A stretch of DNA of 64,000 bases from Rossellomorea vietnamensis NBRC 101237 (GCF_001591825.1 NZ_BCVQ01000011.1:44769-108768), one strand, 5' to 3'. Numbered from the stretch's first letter, positions 19,368-29,201 are shown. Program-made: numbers and translations. The notes: generated from the sequence alone by a model not told the origin.

Positions 19368-20159
19368 TCAATTTTTTTGACGTTCGGACTTTTTCATTTC
19401 ACCCTGTCCCTTATATTTTCTCCAACCTACATAAGATAATGTAGAAACAATGATACTGCCCGTCGATATGATGACCCACCAAAGAGAAGGATCTGCCTCA
19501 TCCTCTGTCATGTTCTCGAATAATTTCTGGAGATCTGTTTCCAAAGCGGTAAGCTCGCTCATCGTTTGCTCCCCTTCCAGCACGTCCTGTCGATAATGAT
19601 CCAAGTAAGTGATCCTCGCATCAAGGGATTGAGCCCGCTCAACTGGAATATCCAACTTAATACTCGGTTGAATGATATTATATTTTGATAAAAAGACATT
19701 CAATGTCGTTTGGTATTCATCCACGTTTCCATTTTCCGCCGCCACTTTGACTCCATTAAAGGCTTCCATGATCGGGTCCTCCATTTCAACCCATAAAGGC
19801 TGATGCTGACTGTTTAATGCATCCATCACCAGGCGGAACTTCGTAACGGCATTCACCTTTTGCTCAAGGGCAAGGGAGGATTGGTTGATACTTTCCAATG
19901 CAAGATTATGTGAAATGGTAAGGATTCTAAGCTCATCCATCGAAAAGGACTGCTGGGCACTCAAAGAGGCAAATTCTTCGGAGAAATAAACCAATAGGTG
20001 CTTGGCTTCTTCATATCGGCCGGCCTTTGTCATCTGTAAAGCCTGATCTGATAGATCATCAAGCTCGTTGATTGGAGACGGAGATTCTACAGCGATTAAT
20101 GGGTGAGGTACTAAAATGAGAAATAAGAAAAGCGTGATAAAAAATTGGATTAATTTCAT
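19368..20159 (-). CDS. ypjB: Sporulation protein YpjB
   Basis: A 263-residue protein with an N-terminal signal/anchor (MKLIQFFITLFLFLILV), a long alpha-helical extracytoplasmic part, and a C-terminal membrane segment (about 235-252, LWWVIISTGSIIVSTLSYVGW region) followed by a basic tail. YpjB is a conserved Bacillus protein linked to sporulation. Start is set by AGGGGGGACA upstream of MKLIQF; earlier codons in the frame have no ribosome site. Confidence 0.85.
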   Translation of the reverse strand: MKLIQFFITLFLFLILVPHPLIAVESPSPINELDDLSDQALQMTKAGRYEEAKHLLVYFSEEFASLSAQQSFSMDELRILTISHNLALESINQSSLALEQKVNAVTKFRLVMDALNSQHQPLWVEMEDPIMEAFNGVKVAAENGNVDEYQTTLNVFLSKYNIIQPSIKLDIPVERAQSLDARITYLDHYRQDVLEGEQTMSELTALETDLQKLFENMTEDEADPSLWWVIISTGSIIVSTLSYVGWRKYKGQGEMKKSERQKN

Positions 20160-20230
20160 ACTTGTCCCCCCTAAAACTACTAATAAAGTGTATGAAGGGG
20201 TGGACAAGAGTAGACCATAAATCAGTCAAA

Positions 20231-20821
20231 CTAATAGTCGAGGGTGAGACGATTTGTTTTCTGAGTGAAATAATACGCAATGGCAATGGAGATGATGCTT
20301 AGCCAGAAAGTGAAATATCCTATATCCTGAATATACATATAGAGTTTTGAGTATACCGGAAACTGCATGAAAACATAATCGATGATATCATTATGAACGG
20401 TCCAGACGGCCCCTGCGACAATATGCCACAACTTCACCCGATAAAACGATGAATATAGGATCCCCTGCACGGCCATTGCGCCGTGTGAAGCCATTAGCAT
20501 ATATCCTTCCCAAGGCAAGTCACCTGATACCATGAGGGTCAACAGATTCATGATCACTGCCCAAACACCGTATTTAAACAGGGTGATGATGGCAAGCACT
20601 TCGAAAATCGGCCAATTCCGATTCAGTATAAATGCGATCAATACGAAGCAAAAAAACAGACTGGCTGTCGGACTATCCGGGACAAACAGTAAAAACTGTG
20701 GAGGAGTAATTTGGAGTTGTGGAATATACCATATGTATCCGTAGACGGTTCCGAAAACATTCACTATTAGCAGCAACCATAAAAACAGTTTATTTCTTAA
20801 GATCGTCATGAGCCAAAGCAT
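20231..20821 (-). CDS. ypjA: DUF1405 membrane protein YpjA
   Basis: A 196-residue polytopic membrane protein with six likely membrane segments and the conserved aromatic-rich ends seen in YpjA/DUF1405. Function unknown. GTGAGGTG precedes the ATG. It is directly upstream of ypjB and downstream of qcrC as in B. subtilis, but separated from qcrC by a terminator. Confidence 0.87.
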   Translation of the reverse strand: MLWLMTILRNKLFLWLLLIVNVFGTVYGYIWYIPQLQITPPQFLLFVPDSPTASLFFCFVLIAFILNRNWPIFEVLAIITLFKYGVWAVIMNLLTLMVSGDLPWEGYMLMASHGAMAVQGILYSSFYRVKLWHIVAGAVWTVHNDIIDYVFMQFPVYSKLYMYIQDIGYFTFWLSIISIAIAYYFTQKTNRLTLDY

Positions 20822-20844
20822 GTTTGCACCTCACTTTCAAGTAG

Positions 20845-20876
20845 AAAAAAGGCCGACATAAGCCGGCCTTTTTTAT
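20845..20876. terminator. Terminator downstream of qcrABC
   Basis: AAAAAAGGCCG paired with CGGCCTTTTTT around a short loop, immediately after the qcrC stop; flanked by T runs in either direction. Confidence 0.88.
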
Positions 20877-20881
20877 TAAAA

Positions 20882-21652
20882 CTATTCTTCTAAACCAGCA
20901 ATGAACTCGGACAGCTTCTTAAGCTCTTCATCTGTCCCTTTAAATAAACCTGCAGGCATGCCCGGCGGTTTACCGTTTTTAGCAATTTTCGCAATTTCTT
21001 CAGGTGCAAGACCCGTTCCGATTAGGGAAGGACCAGCCCCACCTTGCAAATTCTCACCATGACAGTTGATACAGCCATTCTTCTGATCAGAAAAAATCTT
21101 ATATCCTTCAGATTCTTTATCGATATCCACTTCGGCACGGATCTTCCCTTGTTCCTTAGCCGCTTCCCAGTCATGGGTCGCAACGGATTCCCAAGTCAGG
21201 AAGTACGTAGCTGCGAGTGCCAATAACATGAATCCTACTGCAAAAGGACGTTTTGTCGGACGGCGTTCAGGTCCTTTATCAATGAATGGCGCAAGTAAAA
21301 GTGCCCCAAACGCGATTCCAGGAATGACGAACGCTCCGATAACATTATAAGGTCCGGATGCATATGTGTACTTAAGTAATTGGTATAAGAATAAGAAATA
21401 CCAGTCAGGTAATGGAATATATCCAGTATCTGTCGGATCGGCTATACGTTCTAACGGTGATGGATGAGCAACCGTTAAACAAAGATAACCGATAAGGAAA
21501 ACAGCTCCTACCAGCCACTCCTTCAATAAGAAGTTCGGCCAGAAAGCTTCTGTTTTACCAGGGAACTCCGAATAGTCTTTCGGTATATTCGGCTTTCTGT
21601 CTGCAGGAACCCGGGAGTCCCCTACAAACTTCATCCCTTTTCCTCGATGCAT
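20882..21652 (-). CDS. qcrC: Menaquinol:cytochrome c oxidoreductase, cytochrome b/c subunit
   Basis: Subunit of the Bacillus-type bc complex: residues 1-160 are the C-terminal half of split cytochrome b with membrane helices, including the PEWY-like motif as PDWYFLFLY at 82-90, fused to a cytochrome c domain with heme motif CINCH at 194-198 and a likely axial Met around 232 (PGMPAG). Length 256 matches QcrC. AAAGGAGGGGGA precedes the ATG. Works with qcrA and qcrB. Confidence 0.97.
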   Translation of the reverse strand: MHRGKGMKFVGDSRVPADRKPNIPKDYSEFPGKTEAFWPNFLLKEWLVGAVFLIGYLCLTVAHPSPLERIADPTDTGYIPLPDWYFLFLYQLLKYTYASGPYNVIGAFVIPGIAFGALLLAPFIDKGPERRPTKRPFAVGFMLLALAATYFLTWESVATHDWEAAKEQGKIRAEVDIDKESEGYKIFSDQKNGCINCHGENLQGGAGPSLIGTGLAPEEIAKIAKNGKPPGMPAGLFKGTDEELKKLSEFIAGLEE

Positions 21653-21696
21653 AGTGTCCCCCTCCTTTTATTAGGTTAATCATTTACAATTGTTTC

Positions 21697-22371
21697 TTAT
21701 AGTGGTCCGGAAATACCTTGCTTACGGATCATCAGGAAGTGAGCTCCCATCAAACCAAGTAGAGCAGCAGGCAGGAAGAATACGTGAATAGCGAAGAATC
21801 GAGTCAGAGTCTGTGCCCCGACGATATGAGCATCTCCCGCTAATAACATTTTCACCTGGTCTCCGATAAATGGAGTGGCCCCTGCGATTTCAAGACCTAC
21901 TTTCGTCGCGAATAGCGCTTTCATATCCCACGGCAGTAAATAGCCTGTGAAACCAAGCCCCAGCATAACGAAGAAAATAAGAACCCCAACAACCCAGTTT
22001 AATTCACGAGGTTTTTTGTATGCACCTTGGAAGAAGACGCGTAGTGTATGTAAGAACATCATTACGATAACCAAACTGGCTCCCCAGTGATGCATTCCGC
22101 GGACAATTTGTCCAAATGCAACTTCATTTTGAAGATAATACACAGATTCCCAAGCGTTTTTAATATCTGGAACATAGTACATCGTTAAGAACATTCCGGA
22201 TAAAATCTGGATGACGGTTACGAAGAATGTCAATCCTCCGAAGCAGTAAACGAACGCAGAAAAGTGATGCGCCGGGTTTACATGTTCAGGAACTTCGTGA
22301 TCCGCGATATCGCGCCACAAAGGCGTAATGTCTAAACGCTCGTCAACCCAATCATAGATCTTGTTCAGCAC
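21697..22371 (-). CDS. qcrB: Cytochrome b6-type subunit of the menaquinol:cytochrome c reductase
   Basis: A 224-residue, four-helix cytochrome b with heme-binding histidine pairs in HHFSAFVYCFGG/GMHHWGASLV and the later FLHTLRVF and RFFAIHVFFLP segments. Oxidises menaquinol in the membrane. Starts with GTG behind AAGGGGGCG. Lies 13 bases after qcrA. Confidence 0.96.
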   Translation of the reverse strand: MLNKIYDWVDERLDITPLWRDIADHEVPEHVNPAHHFSAFVYCFGGLTFFVTVIQILSGMFLTMYYVPDIKNAWESVYYLQNEVAFGQIVRGMHHWGASLVIVMMFLHTLRVFFQGAYKKPRELNWVVGVLIFFVMLGLGFTGYLLPWDMKALFATKVGLEIAGATPFIGDQVKMLLAGDAHIVGAQTLTRFFAIHVFFLPAALLGLMGAHFLMIRKQGISGPL

Positions 22372-22384
22372 AGATTACGCCCCC

Positions 22385-22894
22385 TTACTTAACAAATTTA
22401 TTTGGTTCTGGTTGTCCAAGATAAAGAATTCCATCTTTTACTTTTGTCGGATATGAATCCAACGGTGCTGTCGGTGGTGTACCTGGTACATTCTCACCGT
22501 TCTTGTGATACATTCCACCATGACATGGGCAATAGAACATTTCTTTATGATCCGGATTCCCATTCCAGTTAACTGTACAACCGAGGTGCTTACAAACCGG
22601 TGAAAGAGCAATGATTTTGTCTTCTTTGTTCTTATATACCCAAGCGGTTTGTGTAACTTCTGATGTGTACCACGCATCTTTTTGCTCATATGAGAAATCG
22701 ACACGTACTGGTTCATTCGATAATTCTGAAACCTTTTGCTTAGTCGCTCTAAAATCTCCCGCAGCTTCCGTTTTCAACACTGGATCCACTGCAAAGCGAA
22801 CCATCGGCATTAACATTCCCGCCGCCATGAAACCGCCTACACCCGTAAGTGTATAGTTAAGGAATTGACGTCTAGATACACGATGTTTGCTCAT
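22385..22894 (-). CDS. qcrA: Rieske iron-sulfur subunit of the menaquinol:cytochrome c reductase
   Basis: A 169-residue Rieske protein. N-terminal twin-Arg-like signal anchor (SRRQFLNYTLTG) and the two cluster-binding boxes CKHLGC and CPCHGGMY. Start MSKHRVSRR is preceded by GAGGGGGGAAAAGG; the 17-residue longer frame is rejected. First qcr gene, downstream of ypiF. Confidence 0.96.
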   Translation of the reverse strand: MSKHRVSRRQFLNYTLTGVGGFMAAGMLMPMVRFAVDPVLKTEAAGDFRATKQKVSELSNEPVRVDFSYEQKDAWYTSEVTQTAWVYKNKEDKIIALSPVCKHLGCTVNWNGNPDHKEMFYCPCHGGMYHKNGENVPGTPPTAPLDSYPTKVKDGILYLGQPEPNKFVK

Positions 22895-23034
22895 CCTTTT
22901 CCCCCCTCTATCGTAAGGTAAGTCCGTCGGACATATTTCGCACAAATATAAAACTAGGACATAACTATGATATATTAAACTCTATACAAGGTCAATAACT
23001 CTCGTATCTAAAAGATGGAAACAATGTGAAGTTT

Positions 23035-23499
23035 TTATGAATTTTTTTGCCATTTTTGTACAATCACATTTAACAGCTGCTTGACCTGATCTTCCATGAT
23101 CGAATGTTTATATTGGTCGTCCAGGTTTTCAAGCGGGATGGACGGGACCCAGATCAAGCCTTCTCCAAGTTTATCCTCCACCTTCTTCCACCGGCTGTCT
23201 GAAGTCAGGAAGAAGACGTGCTTCACACCACTCCCGGTTAATTCTCCTGCCCATTGGGATAATTCGGATGCCTCTTGCTCTTCCGATGATGTCATTCTAT
23301 ACGTAAATGAAGGGGTCATCATCATTCTTCCTTTGAACTGCCTTTCCAGGTGTAGAGCGAGTAGATTGATAAACTCTGATTGTGCCGCCGAGACTCTTAT
23401 ATCCTTCCCGAAATCAACAGGGACAACGGGAATGACCGCCGTATCTACATATGCTTTTTCCGCTTCAAACACTTCGATATCTTTTACGTTCCAATTCAT
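23035..23499 (-). CDS. ypiF: DUF2487 protein YpiF
   Basis: A 154-residue soluble protein matching Bacillus YpiF, of unknown role, always seen upstream of qcrABC. Opens with MNWNVKDIEVFEAEKAYVDTA. AAGTGAGGG precedes the ATG. Its 5' side holds a nested inverted-repeat element (23597-23700). Confidence 0.87.
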   Translation of the reverse strand: MNWNVKDIEVFEAEKAYVDTAVIPVVPVDFGKDIRVSAAQSEFINLLALHLERQFKGRMMMTPSFTYRMTSSEEQEASELSQWAGELTGSGVKHVFFLTSDSRWKKVEDKLGEGLIWVPSIPLENLDDQYKHSIMEDQVKQLLNVIVQKWQKNS

Positions 23500-23596
23500 A
23501 TATAACCCTCACTTTTTTCTTTCATTTTCCACTTCCCATCTTATCACTTTATCTCATCTCATATAAAGCGATTTCACTTTTTTTATACTAGTGCCT

Positions 23597-23700
23597 TACA
23601 TACAAAACGTGCTTCCCGGTGAAATACTCCCCTGGATAGAAATACTTCTGGGGGATACTCCACTAAAAGGGCACGAAAAGAGCCTCGTTCATAGTATGTA
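23597..23700 (-). repeat. Nested inverted-repeat element upstream of ypiF-qcrABC
   Basis: Three pairs of complementary arms are nested about one centre: TACATAC/GTATGTA (23597-23603, 23694-23700), CGTGC/GCACG (23608-23612, 23671-23675) and TCCCC/GGGGA (23628-23632, 23651-23655), with internal loops of 15 and 15 bases between the inner two. It lies between the ypiB terminator and the ypiF start, so it would be in or near the 5' leader. It could be a structured RNA, a dispersed repeat or a small non-autonomous element. Confidence 0.45.
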
Positions 23701-23731
23701 CCATTCTTAATCTTCCTATCTAAAAAGACAA

Positions 23732-23772
23732 TAAAAAAATCGAATGAAGAGATGGTGTTTCTCTTCATCCGA
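23732..23772 (-). terminator. Terminator downstream of ypiB
   Basis: TCGGATGAAGAGA pairs with TCTCTTCATTCGA (one wobble) around a seven-base loop, then seven T on the minus strand; begins four bases after the ypiB stop. Confidence 0.92.
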
Positions 23773-23776
23773 CTTA

Positions 23777-24316
23777 TCATGTCAGGCTATTCAATTCTCT
23801 GGTCAATTTACTGAAAGCCTTTTTGTCACCGGTATCCAATGCTTGATCGATGGCCTTTAACAAGCGGTCCCTCCTGAAAGTCTGCAGGCTGTCCTCTAAA
23901 AACTGTTCAGCTACCATTCTGTCTTTTTCATTGATGAGTAAGTACTTCGGCATAAACGGATTTTCTTCCAGTACGGCTGCAAATTGATAACTCGAATTTG
24001 CATTACTGAAGTTCAGCTGAATATAAATGTCCTCATCTTTGTTCAAGCGGATATCATGAAATGACTTCTCTGCGTCCGTTGTCATGATATTTTCCTTGTA
24101 GAACCGGAATGGAACATCTTCGACACAATGAGTGGACATCACCAAGCCTCTCGGACAATACTGGGATTCTTCGACAAAGTGAACCTTTTTCATTAATTGG
24201 TCATGACTCATCAAATAATTTAAGATCCACACACATTCTCTTCGTTTTAATTGATATCGGTTCAAAAACCAGCGGATAAATTCTTTCTTCTCGTTGACAG
24301 AAACAGGGGTGGTCAT
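23777..24316 (-). CDS. ypiB: YpiB, UPF0302/IDEAL-domain protein
   Basis: A 179-residue soluble protein. The N-terminal 130 residues match UPF0302 (YpiB); the C-terminus [21 protein letters not shown] fits the IDEAL motif found in several Bacillus regulators. Role unknown. GAGGAGGGAAAA precedes the ATG. Ends the ypiA-ypiB pair with its own terminator. Confidence 0.88.
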   Translation of the reverse strand: MTTPVSVNEKKEFIRWFLNRYQLKRRECVWILNYLMSHDQLMKKVHFVEESQYCPRGLVMSTHCVEDVPFRFYKENIMTTDAEKSFHDIRLNKDEDIYIQLNFSNANSSYQFAAVLEENPFMPKYLLINEKDRMVAEQFLEDSLQTFRRDRLLKAIDQALDTGDKKAFSKLTRELNSLT

Positions 24317-24448
24317 GGTTTTCCCTCCTCTGCAGAATCCTTTTTAAAAGGTCCGTTTTTCTTTCATCATAAAGTGCAAGTCACATTCATAAGCTCTTTG
24401 CCAATTTCATCTCAAGACACCCTAGTCCCTTTAACCCACCGTCACAGA

Positions 24449-25708
24449 TCAGTCTTGTAATCTTTCAATCAGGTCCTGCCATTCGTCATTTGAAGGATCC
24501 ATTTCAATCAGGTGTTTATATACTTCTACTGCTTCACCCCTGAGTCCTTCTTCTACTAGAAATTGTCCGAACTCTAGTAAAAACTCTTGATGATTCTTAA
24601 AGTAAGTATATGCAATACGGTATTGTTTTAATGCATGATTATATTGTTCAAGCCCTTCATAAGCCTTTGCCAGGTCCCAGTTGATCTGAGGCTCTTCTTC
24701 TCCTTCAACTGTCAGCATCTGGGCGATTTCCAGAACATCTTCATATCGGTCCTGTGTAAAGAACAATTTATTGATGATAAGGGCAGCTTCCACATATCCC
24801 GGATCAAGGGCAAGGGCTTCCCTAAGAAACGCTTCTGCTTCTTCTTCAAGTCCCATCTTCAATGAAATTTTGCCTCCGAATACATTCAGTTCTTTATTAT
24901 ATTCATCCTGTTTGACTCCCGCCTGAACAGCCTCCAGGCTCTCTTGAAGCTTTTCTTCACGCTCATACGACTTCGCCAGTAGTAAATAGACTGAATGATA
25001 TTCAGGATCCAGTTCCTTGACGGAAACGAATTTTTCAATCGCCTTTTCGTAATAACCAGCCTGATAGGCGGTAAAGGCATAGCCAAACAGTGTATTGATT
25101 TCCAGATGTTCTTGAAGGGCTTTTTCATAATGGGTCAAAGCTTCTTCGAATGCTCCTCCTACACTATAGGCCTCTGCCAATCTCTGGTGTACATTCGTTC
25201 CGCCAAGCTCCGTCATCCCCTTTTCTATGAGGATCTGATAATGCCTGATCGCTTCCAGGAATCTGCCCGTTTCGGAGTACAATTCCCCAAGTCCGAAATC
25301 GATGACGGGTTCATGGGGTAATAACTTCTTGGCTTGAAGAAGCTTCTGTTCGCTTACTTCAAACAAACCCTGCATTTGATAAAGATCCGCTAAAAGAAGA
25401 AGTGATCTTGGATAGGTGGGGTCTTTCTCATCCAGTTCAGCAAGCGTTTCGATGGCTCCCTCTTCCTTATCCATCTCCACCAGCACTTCAGCCAGTTCAA
25501 TGAGAAGTTCACCCTCACCCGGATAATATTGAAGGAGATTCCCGTAAAGCTCTTTTGCTTCCTCCAGAAACCCCAATTGATGTAATTCTTCGGCAAGACT
25601 GAATTTTTCTTCATGACTTCCAAATTTCAGCACTTGATTATACTGTTTCTTTGCTTCTTCTAAGTTCCCTTCTTCCAAGGAAGATAACATTTGTTCTTTG
25701 TATGACAT
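24449..25708 (-). CDS. ypiA: Tetratricopeptide repeat protein YpiA
   Basis: A 419-residue protein built of about ten TPR units (for example LAEELHQLGFLEEAKELYGNL near 35-55 and AYEGLEQYNHALKQYRIAY near 350-370), a protein-interaction scaffold with no enzyme motif. Function unknown. I start at the ATG at 25708 behind AAGGGA; a TTG two codons earlier is possible. Confidence 0.88.
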   Translation of the reverse strand: MSYKEQMLSSLEEGNLEEAKKQYNQVLKFGSHEEKFSLAEELHQLGFLEEAKELYGNLLQYYPGEGELLIELAEVLVEMDKEEGAIETLAELDEKDPTYPRSLLLLADLYQMQGLFEVSEQKLLQAKKLLPHEPVIDFGLGELYSETGRFLEAIRHYQILIEKGMTELGGTNVHQRLAEAYSVGGAFEEALTHYEKALQEHLEINTLFGYAFTAYQAGYYEKAIEKFVSVKELDPEYHSVYLLLAKSYEREEKLQESLEAVQAGVKQDEYNKELNVFGGKISLKMGLEEEAEAFLREALALDPGYVEAALIINKLFFTQDRYEDVLEIAQMLTVEGEEEPQINWDLAKAYEGLEQYNHALKQYRIAYTYFKNHQEFLLEFGQFLVEEGLRGEAVEVYKHLIEMDPSNDEWQDLIERLQD

Positions 25709-25743
25709 GGTCAATCCCTTTCTATAAAAAAGCTTGTATTCAA

Positions 25744-26643
25744 TTAAGTAAAATATCCCGGGGTTTGTATGATCAGTTCTTCACCAGCTCCAGGATAAAA
25801 ATGACCTCTATTATTTACATAATGATATTTCCCTTTGTTCATAGTACATTTTAGCACATGATGATCATATTGAAATGATAATGGCTCAGTACTTGACTCA
25901 CCTTCAGGCTTCATATAGAGGTTATAACATATTTCTCCACCCACTAAAAAATTTCCTCTAAGGGGATATATTCCAATTTTCTTCAATATGCTCAAGTTCA
26001 GTGGCTCTTTTTCAGGGATTTCAACAGGAATATGGGGAATACCCTCGTTTTTCATCGAATTCTGCCATATTTTAAGATGCTTCATTTTGGTTTTATTGTC
26101 TATGTTTGTCGTAAAAAAAGGGACAAAAGTAATAGGGTAATCATACAATAATCCTTTGATCCATCCCCATGGAATGTCTCTGAATCCACTTGCTTCATCC
26201 AGTTCGATCCAGATGAGGGGCACTTTATGCCGCTTACAGGCACGTATGATGTTCGGGGTAATCAGATTCGCAGATGTTTTCAACCCTATCGTATAATCAA
26301 GGGGACTGTTGAGCAGGGAGGTTTTCCGTTCATTCAATTGTGTAAGGAATTCATACTCATACTGTATTGAAAAAGCCGTTAAAATGGTGGTGCACCCTCT
26401 TTTTATGAATTCGTCAAGGTAATAATTCTTTACGGAGATGAAGTCGTTCCCTTGGGGTACCATTATGTCACACATGACATGTCCGGGAGTCATCAAAAAA
26501 TGTGACACATCCATTTTCATGTACTTGTAGTACTGAAAGCTGTTCCTGATGGCTGAAATCCTTCCATCTTTCACCAATAGTGAAGTGTGAGTTAGCTTGG
26601 TGTCCTTTACCCAATGGGCATTTTCAATAATATAGGTGCTCAC
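25744..26643 (-). CDS. Amidohydrolase-like protein lacking metal ligands
   Basis: A 299-residue protein whose start (STYIIENAHWVKDT...SLLVKDGRISAI) copies the small beta-sandwich of amidohydrolases, followed by MTPGHVMCDI where active enzymes have PGfiDxHxH. The metal-binding HxH is replaced by VMCDIM, and no later zinc histidines are convincing, so catalysis by the usual mechanism is unlikely. A GTG at 26643 behind AAGGAAGGTGAT is the best start. It stands between ypiA and aroA, where B. subtilis has no gene. Confidence 0.55.
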   Translation of the reverse strand: MSTYIIENAHWVKDTKLTHTSLLVKDGRISAIRNSFQYYKYMKMDVSHFLMTPGHVMCDIMVPQGNDFISVKNYYLDEFIKRGCTTILTAFSIQYEYEFLTQLNERKTSLLNSPLDYTIGLKTSANLITPNIIRACKRHKVPLIWIELDEASGFRDIPWGWIKGLLYDYPITFVPFFTTNIDNKTKMKHLKIWQNSMKNEGIPHIPVEIPEKEPLNLSILKKIGIYPLRGNFLVGGEICYNLYMKPEGESSTEPLSFQYDHHVLKCTMNKGKYHYVNNRGHFYPGAGEELIIQTPGYFT

Positions 26644-26708
26644 CCCATCATCACCTTCCTTTATAGACAAGCTATGAAGGTAAGGATGAATTCATGCCAC
26701 CCACTCAT

Positions 26709-26751
26709 TAAAAAGAGAGGCGGATTTCAGCCCGAAGACCAACCACCTCTC
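26709..26751 (-). terminator. Terminator at the end of the aro supraoperon
   Basis: GAGAGGTGG pairs with CCGCCTCTC (9 bp, one wobble) around a 19-base loop, then TTTTT on the minus strand; 17 bases after the aroA stop. Confidence 0.8.
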
Positions 26752-26768
26752 ACTTAATCAATTCAGTT

Positions 26769-28061
26769 TTATTTCATCAACAGTTGGTTGATATGTTCAA
26801 AGAAAGTCGGATACGAGATCTTCACGGCCTCTGCATCTTCTAAATATACATCAGAGTCGGTCAACAGGGAAGCGACAGCCAGTGTCATGCCGATCCGGTG
26901 ATCGCCCCAGGAATGGACTTCTCCACCGTGTAAAGGGGTTTTCCCCTCGATGATCATCCCATCATCCGTACCCTGTATGTTTGCACCAAGCTTTCCAAGC
27001 TCCTTCACAACGGCATCGATTCGATTGGTTTCCTTGACTTTCAATTCCTCGGCATCTTTGATGACGGTCTTCCCCTCTGCCTGTGAAGCTAAAAGAGCAA
27101 TGATGGGAATTTCGTCGATCAAAGAAGGAATCAGGTCCCCTCCGATTTCAATGCCGGTAAGGTTGGAGGTTTGCACGAGAATATCACCGATAGGTTCACC
27201 TTCGTTTGATTGCTCCATGACCTCAATGGACGCACCCATTTTCTTCATCACTTCTACAATGCCGGTTCGCGTTTCATTCAGCCCGACATTCTTCAACAGT
27301 ACTCTGCTATCTGGAACGATGGCTGCGGCCACCATGAAAAAGGCTGCTGAGGAAATATCTCCAGGTACATAGATTTCCGTTCCTTTCAATACCTGTCCTC
27401 CGTTTACTTTAATGGTGTCTCCGTGCTTCTCAATCGTTCCCCCAAACTCGACGATCATTTTTTCTGTATGGTTCCTCGTCTGCTCTCTTTCGACTATTTC
27501 AGTCATTCCTTCAGCCTGAAGCCCGGCCAGTATGAGGGCGGATTTCACCTGAGCACTCGCCACAGGTAAAGAATAATGGATCCCTTTCAGGTTTCCACCC
27601 CTGATGGATATAGGCGTGAAGTTGCCTCCTGAACGGCCATCAATCACTGTCCCGAATTGCTTTAAAGGCTCTGTCACCCTCTTCATGGGCCTTCTCGCAA
27701 TCGAGGGATCACCTATCAGGACTGAATGAAAAGGCCTTCCAGAGAGAATTCCCATAATGAGACGGGTCGTGGTCCCTGAATTTCCCACATCAAGAATGTC
27801 AGAGGGTTCTTTCAAGTGGTCCCACCCTTTACCGTACACGGTCACTGCGTCTTTAGAAACCTCGATCTCAACTCCTAATTTACGGAAGCAGGATATCGTG
27901 CTTAAACAATCCTCCCCCATAAGAAAATTATGTATAACCGTTTTCCCCTCAGCTACCGATCCAAACATAATGGAGCGGTGGGAGATCGATTTGTCTCCTG
28001 GTACGTGAAGCTCTCCATTCAAACCAATGTTTGGATTTGATAATCTTTTCTTCGGTTCCAT
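26769..28061 (-). CDS. aroA: 3-phosphoshikimate 1-carboxyvinyltransferase (EPSP synthase)
   Basis: Sixth step of the shikimate pathway (called aroE in B. subtilis). The 430-residue product shows GDKSISHRS, the [18 protein letters not shown] PEP site, [11 protein letters not shown] and the C-terminal [13 protein letters not shown]. The ATG at 28061 is preferred over a GTG three codons upstream. Thirteen bases after tyrA; ends with the operon terminator. Confidence 0.96.
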   Translation of the reverse strand: MEPKKRLSNPNIGLNGELHVPGDKSISHRSIMFGSVAEGKTVIHNFLMGEDCLSTISCFRKLGVEIEVSKDAVTVYGKGWDHLKEPSDILDVGNSGTTTRLIMGILSGRPFHSVLIGDPSIARRPMKRVTEPLKQFGTVIDGRSGGNFTPISIRGGNLKGIHYSLPVASAQVKSALILAGLQAEGMTEIVEREQTRNHTEKMIVEFGGTIEKHGDTIKVNGGQVLKGTEIYVPGDISSAAFFMVAAAIVPDSRVLLKNVGLNETRTGIVEVMKKMGASIEVMEQSNEGEPIGDILVQTSNLTGIEIGGDLIPSLIDEIPIIALLASQAEGKTVIKDAEELKVKETNRIDAVVKELGKLGANIQGTDDGMIIEGKTPLHGGEVHSWGDHRIGMTLAVASLLTDSDVYLEDAEAVKISYPTFFEHINQLLMK

Positions 28062-28073
28062 CCTTATCACCCT

Positions 28074-29177
28074 TTATCCTAAGAATAGTTCATAATTTGT
28101 TTGTTCTCTTAAGCAGTGCAAAGCTCTTTCCCTATCTTCCAGGGTTTGAAAGCTGATTGCTAATACTCCGTATATATCTTCTCTCGTTTCCATTATTCTG
28201 ATATTCGTCAAACTGATCTTCTCCTGTGCAAGATATCCTGTCACTTCCGAGATCACACCTGGATAATCCGGTACGTCTACAAACAAATCATAGAATGAAG
28301 GTATCGCCCCTTTTTCCAAGATGGGGAGATCATCCCTGAATTCTTTCGCATCGTTAAAATAATCGTATATTTTCTGTGAATCATTCATTTCGATGAGTGA
28401 TACGACCTCATCCATCTCTACTTTCCACTCCTTTAAGAGTGAAAGCAGGACTCCCCTGTTCTGGATGGTGATGTCTTTCCACATGGTCGGGTTGGATGAA
28501 GCGATTCGGGTGATATCACGAAAGCCCCCTGCAGCAAGTCTTCTCAAATAAGGGTGTTCGGTCGAAGAGCCCTTCGCTTGATGAACGAGTGAAGCCGCTA
28601 CAATATGGGGAAAGTGGCTGATCATGCCCGTTAATTCATCATGTTCCCTTGGTTCTACTATTAAAAATTTCGCATGGGTTCCCCTCAGCCAGTCTTGAAG
28701 CCTGGCGACGTTTTCCTCTGCCACTCCGGATCCCGGCGTAAGCATGTAAAAGGCATTTTCAAAGAGGATTTCCTTCGCAGCTGCTACGCCGCTCTTATGA
28801 GAGCCTGCCATCGGATGGCCCCCGATAAATTGAAGCCCGTTTTTAGTCAGCACTTCCGAAGATCTCATAATCTGTTCCTTTGTACTTCCAGTATCGGTTA
28901 TCAGGACACTTTCTTTCAAGGAAAGGGATTCAAATTGTGCAATGATCTTTTCAGTTTGAAAAACAGGTGTAGAGATAACAATAAGATCCGCCTGTTCGGC
29001 GGCTGTCTGTAAAGAAAGTGACATCTCATCGATTACTCCCAATGACTTCGCCAGCCTTAATTCTTTATGATTCACATCATGTCCAATGATCTTGGCATGT
29101 GGGTGTTCTTTTTTTATGCAGAGGGAAAGGGACCCTCCGATCAGCCCCATCCCAATGATCAACACTGTTCCATTCAT
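28074..29177 (-). CDS. tyrA: Prephenate dehydrogenase with C-terminal ACT domain
   Basis: NAD-dependent oxidative decarboxylation of prephenate toward tyrosine. NAD site IIGMGLIGGSLSL, catalytic-region GGHPMAGSHKSG, and an ACT regulatory domain after residue 295 (DVPDYPGVISEVTGYLAQE) likely binding tyrosine or another aromatic amino acid. GGAGGGG precedes the ATG. Separated from hisC by a hairpin terminator. Confidence 0.96.
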   Translation of the reverse strand: MNGTVLIIGMGLIGGSLSLCIKKEHPHAKIIGHDVNHKELRLAKSLGVIDEMSLSLQTAAEQADLIVISTPVFQTEKIIAQFESLSLKESVLITDTGSTKEQIMRSSEVLTKNGLQFIGGHPMAGSHKSGVAAAKEILFENAFYMLTPGSGVAEENVARLQDWLRGTHAKFLIVEPREHDELTGMISHFPHIVAASLVHQAKGSSTEHPYLRRLAAGGFRDITRIASSNPTMWKDITIQNRGVLLSLLKEWKVEMDEVVSLIEMNDSQKIYDYFNDAKEFRDDLPILEKGAIPSFYDLFVDVPDYPGVISEVTGYLAQEKISLTNIRIMETREDIYGVLAISFQTLEDRERALHCLREQTNYELFLG

Positions 29178-29201
29178 CGTTTCCCCTCCATCTTTCTATT
29201 T

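Noticed and set aside
23583..23780. 65-codon minus-strand frame downstream of ypiB
   Set aside because: Its start codons lie inside the ypiB stop and terminator, there is no ribosome site, and the rest coincides with a nested inverted repeat.
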